NCBI GenBank assembly: GCA_023428515.1
Contig: JAEYXI010000200.1
Span: forward strand, 1 to 18,334
Source of the DNA: Pseudomonadota bacterium
GTDB taxonomy: Bacteria; Pseudomonadota; Alphaproteobacteria; Rhizobiales; Rhizobiaceae
Direction of reading: 5' to 3'
DNA length: 18,334 nt
The first letter of the stretch is position 1; every line of letters begins with the position of its first letter. Made by a program: the position numbers and the translations under genes. Below, in pieces: positions 16,991 through 18,334 of the stretch. The notes under the pieces were generated by a model, which was not told the origin of the DNA, did not search any database, and saw only the letters and a program-made list of their open reading frames with translations.

Positions 16991-17605
16991 TTAGAACTTC
17001 ACGCCGATGCCGGCATTGACGACATGCTGCCGGAGGTCGACGTCGAGACCGCCGATATCGCCGTCCCTGTAGTCGTTGTAGCGGTATTCGACACGGGCGA
17101 AGACATTGTCGGTGATGGCGTAGTCGAGGCCCCCGCCGACCGTCCAGCCGTGGATGGTGTCGTCGTCGTCGATCGGGCTGTCAGCGTGGGTTCTGGTCAT
17201 GGTCCAGCCACCGGCTGCGTAGAGCAGGGCGCGGTCGAAGGCGAAACCGACACGGCCACGGATGCCGCCGGCGAAGCCGGTATCCACGTCGACGCCGCCG
17301 ACATCCTGCTCGTTCCAGTCGTAGTTCAGGTCGCCTTCGATACCGGCCACGAAGCCGCTCGACAGCTGCCAGTTATAGCCCACGAACCCGCCGAAGCGGC
17401 CACCGTCGAAATTCTCGTCAAAGGGGCCGATGTCGCCGTCAGCCCAGCCGTAGCCGCCGTGCAGACCGACATAGGGGCCTGCCCAGGTGAAGACCGGCAT
17501 CACCGCTTCGGGAGCGGCCGGAACGGTTTCAACCGCATCCGCGGCGAATGCAACGGAAGAGACGGTCATTGCGGCCGACGCTGCGAGAATGAACAAACCC
17601 TTCAT
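16991..17605 (-). CDS. Outer-membrane beta-barrel protein (Omp25/RopB-like)
   Basis: The 204-residue precursor has a clear signal peptide (MKGLFILAASAAMTVSSVAFA, cut expected after residue 21). A short Pro/Ala/Glu/Val stretch follows, then a small barrel of about eight strands starting FTWAGPYVGLHGGYGWADGD. Alternating aromatic strands such as VGYNWQLSSGFVAGIEGDLNY and VFARVEYRYNDYRDG are followed by the terminal phenylalanine (GIGVKF) used by the BAM machinery. Asp/Gly-rich loops (DSPIDDDDT, DIGGLDVD) face out. The layout matches the Omp25/Omp31/RopB porin-like family of Rhizobiales. The ATG has GGAGGA about seven bases upstream. It is probably monocistronic, with its own terminator. Confidence 0.9.
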   Translation of the reverse strand: MKGLFILAASAAMTVSSVAFAADAVETVPAAPEAVMPVFTWAGPYVGLHGGYGWADGDIGPFDENFDGGRFGGFVGYNWQLSSGFVAGIEGDLNYDWNEQDVGGVDVDTGFAGGIRGRVGFAFDRALLYAAGGWTMTRTHADSPIDDDDTIHGWTVGGGLDYAITDNVFARVEYRYNDYRDGDIGGLDVDLRQHVVNAGIGVKF

Positions 17606-17808
17606 GGATATTCCTCCGGTTGAGTAACGATGAAGATTCTAGTGCGTCGCGGCTAGAAAGCTGTAGCTAAATTACAACAACGACATCAAAGCGAGCGGTG
17701 GTTCCAAGCTGTTGATCCGGAATGATAATTATCTTACGTCTTTCTCCTGGCCTTGGCTGCGGCCGGGATTTCAGCGTGTTTTCGGGTCCTGGAAGAGGGT
17801 AATGCGGT
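17606..17808. other. Divergent intergenic region between OMP and MFS genes
   Basis: This region of about 200 bases must hold promoters for both the OMP gene (minus) and the MFS gene (plus). Its left part is AT-rich (AGCTAAATTACAACAACG). A ten-base perfect palindrome GATAATTATC at 17724-17733 is listed separately. I could not pick a confident -35/-10 pair for either gene. Confidence 0.5.
17723..17734. promoter_or_regulatory. GATAATTATC palindrome, possible Fur-type or other operator
   Basis: The perfect ten-base palindrome GATAATTATC contains the GATAAT and ATTATC elements of Fur/Mur-type boxes, here overlapping rather than spaced as in the classical 19-base box. It lies 76 bases before the MFS start in an otherwise G/C-rich context. 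It could equally be a -10-like AT-rich element. Confidence 0.3.
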
Positions 17809-18334
17809 ATGCCGCGAAAGGCTGGCAGGAGTTCGCACTCGGAGATTCGAGGCGCCCCGGGAGTGATTCTCGCGCTGATCTCGGCGGGGGTCGGGCTTCA
17901 CGCCTTCAACCAGTTTTCGATCGTCGCGGCCTTGCCGGGGGCGGCAAGGGAGATCGGCGGCGCCGACATCTTCAGCTGGGCCTACACCCTCTATTTCCTC
18001 GGATCGATCGGCGGCGGCACCGCAGCCGCGTCCCTGCGCGACCGCTTCGGCGCCCGTGCGGTCCTGCTCCTGTCCACGGCGGTCTTTGCCGGCGGCGCGC
18101 TCCTGGCGCTCGCCGCGCCGGCATTTTCCTTTATCCTCGCCGCGCGGCTGCTGCAGGGGATCGCCGACGGGCTGATCGTCGCGGTCTGCTATAGCCTCAT
18201 CCCCGCCAACTTCCCGCCCCACCGGGTCGCCGCAGTGTTTGCGATCGAGGCGATCGTCTGGGCGGCGGGGGCGATCGCCGGGCCGCTCGCCGGTGGTCTT
18301 TTGACGGAAGCCTATTCCTGGCGCGCCTCGTTCC
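17809..18334 (+). CDS. MFS drug/proton antiporter-type transporter, N-terminal part (cut by window edge)
   Basis: The frame from ATG 17809 is open to the right edge and gives 175 residues of a major facilitator protein. About five membrane helices are seen. The helix 2-3 loop has the motif-A-like LRDRFGARAVLL (76-87); helix 4 has the motif-B-like RLLQG (113-117). AGPLAGGLL (158-165) resembles motif C, and WRASF follows at the edge. These features suit the DHA1/DHA2 efflux subfamilies; the substrate is unknown. The ATG has GAGGG about ten bases upstream. An in-frame GTG at 17863 would skip a polar 18-residue N-terminus. The true 12- or 14-helix count cannot be seen. Confidence 0.85.
   Translation, partial: MPRKAGRSSHSEIRGAPGVILALISAGVGLHAFNQFSIVAALPGAAREIGGADIFSWAYTLYFLGSIGGGTAAASLRDRFGARAVLLLSTAVFAGGALLALAAPAFSFILAARLLQGIADGLIVAVCYSLIPANFPPHRVAAVFAIEAIVWAAGAIAGPLAGGLLTEAYSWRASF

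Noticed and set aside
17712..18194. A 160-codon plus-strand frame at the right end
   Set aside because: It is out of frame with the helix-rich MFS sequence that starts at 17809 and runs to the edge; its own translation has no membrane helices or motifs.

Overview
The window looks like chromosomal DNA of a GC-rich alphaproteobacterium, most likely family Rhizobiaceae (Rhizobium, Agrobacterium, Sinorhizobium or Shinella type). The reasons are strong G/C at third codon positions, a DivJ/PleC-type cell-cycle histidine kinase, a DUF1491/DUF2336 gene pair, split DUF1214/DUF1254 membrane proteins, an Omp25/RopB-like porin, and several matches to the CtrA box (TTAA-N7-TTAAC). No rRNA, tRNA, insertion sequence, CRISPR array or phage gene is visible. 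All family names come from reading the translations; no database was searched.

Layout. 1-1.5 kb: the C-terminal end of a sensor kinase, overlapped by a membrane-anchored peptidoglycan-binding protein and followed by a terminator-like hairpin. 1.6-5.3 kb: a SAM methyltransferase (minus) divergent from a six-helix GGDEF-EAL protein (plus), with tandem CtrA-like boxes in front of the methyltransferase; then a small DUF1491 gene. 5.3-7.2 kb: a DUF2336 gene (minus), a 681-base gene-free stretch with a perfect CtrA box, and a 61-residue small protein. 7.2-10.8 kb (minus): a DUF1214-DUF1254 pair and a bifunctional class A penicillin-binding protein. 10.9-12.6 kb (plus): a YcgN/UPF0260 cysteine-cluster protein and a LuxR-type regulator.

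12.7-15.9 kb is a compact copper-resistance unit, copA-cueR-copZ, behind a typical MerR-family operator/promoter: efflux ATPase, Cu(I) sensor and chaperone. 15.9-16.8 kb holds three small paralogous minus-strand genes of about 71 codons that I cannot assign to a named family, with a 35-codon ORF between two of them whose stop codon abuts the next start. 17-17.6 kb is an outer-membrane beta-barrel protein with its own terminator, and the window ends inside an MFS transporter gene.

The first half reads as a cell-cycle/envelope neighbourhood: kinase, peptidoglycan binding, c-di-GMP turnover, PBP and CtrA boxes. The second half is metal homeostasis plus envelope functions. The least explained items are the tandem small-protein family and the CtrA-box-bearing intergenic regions.
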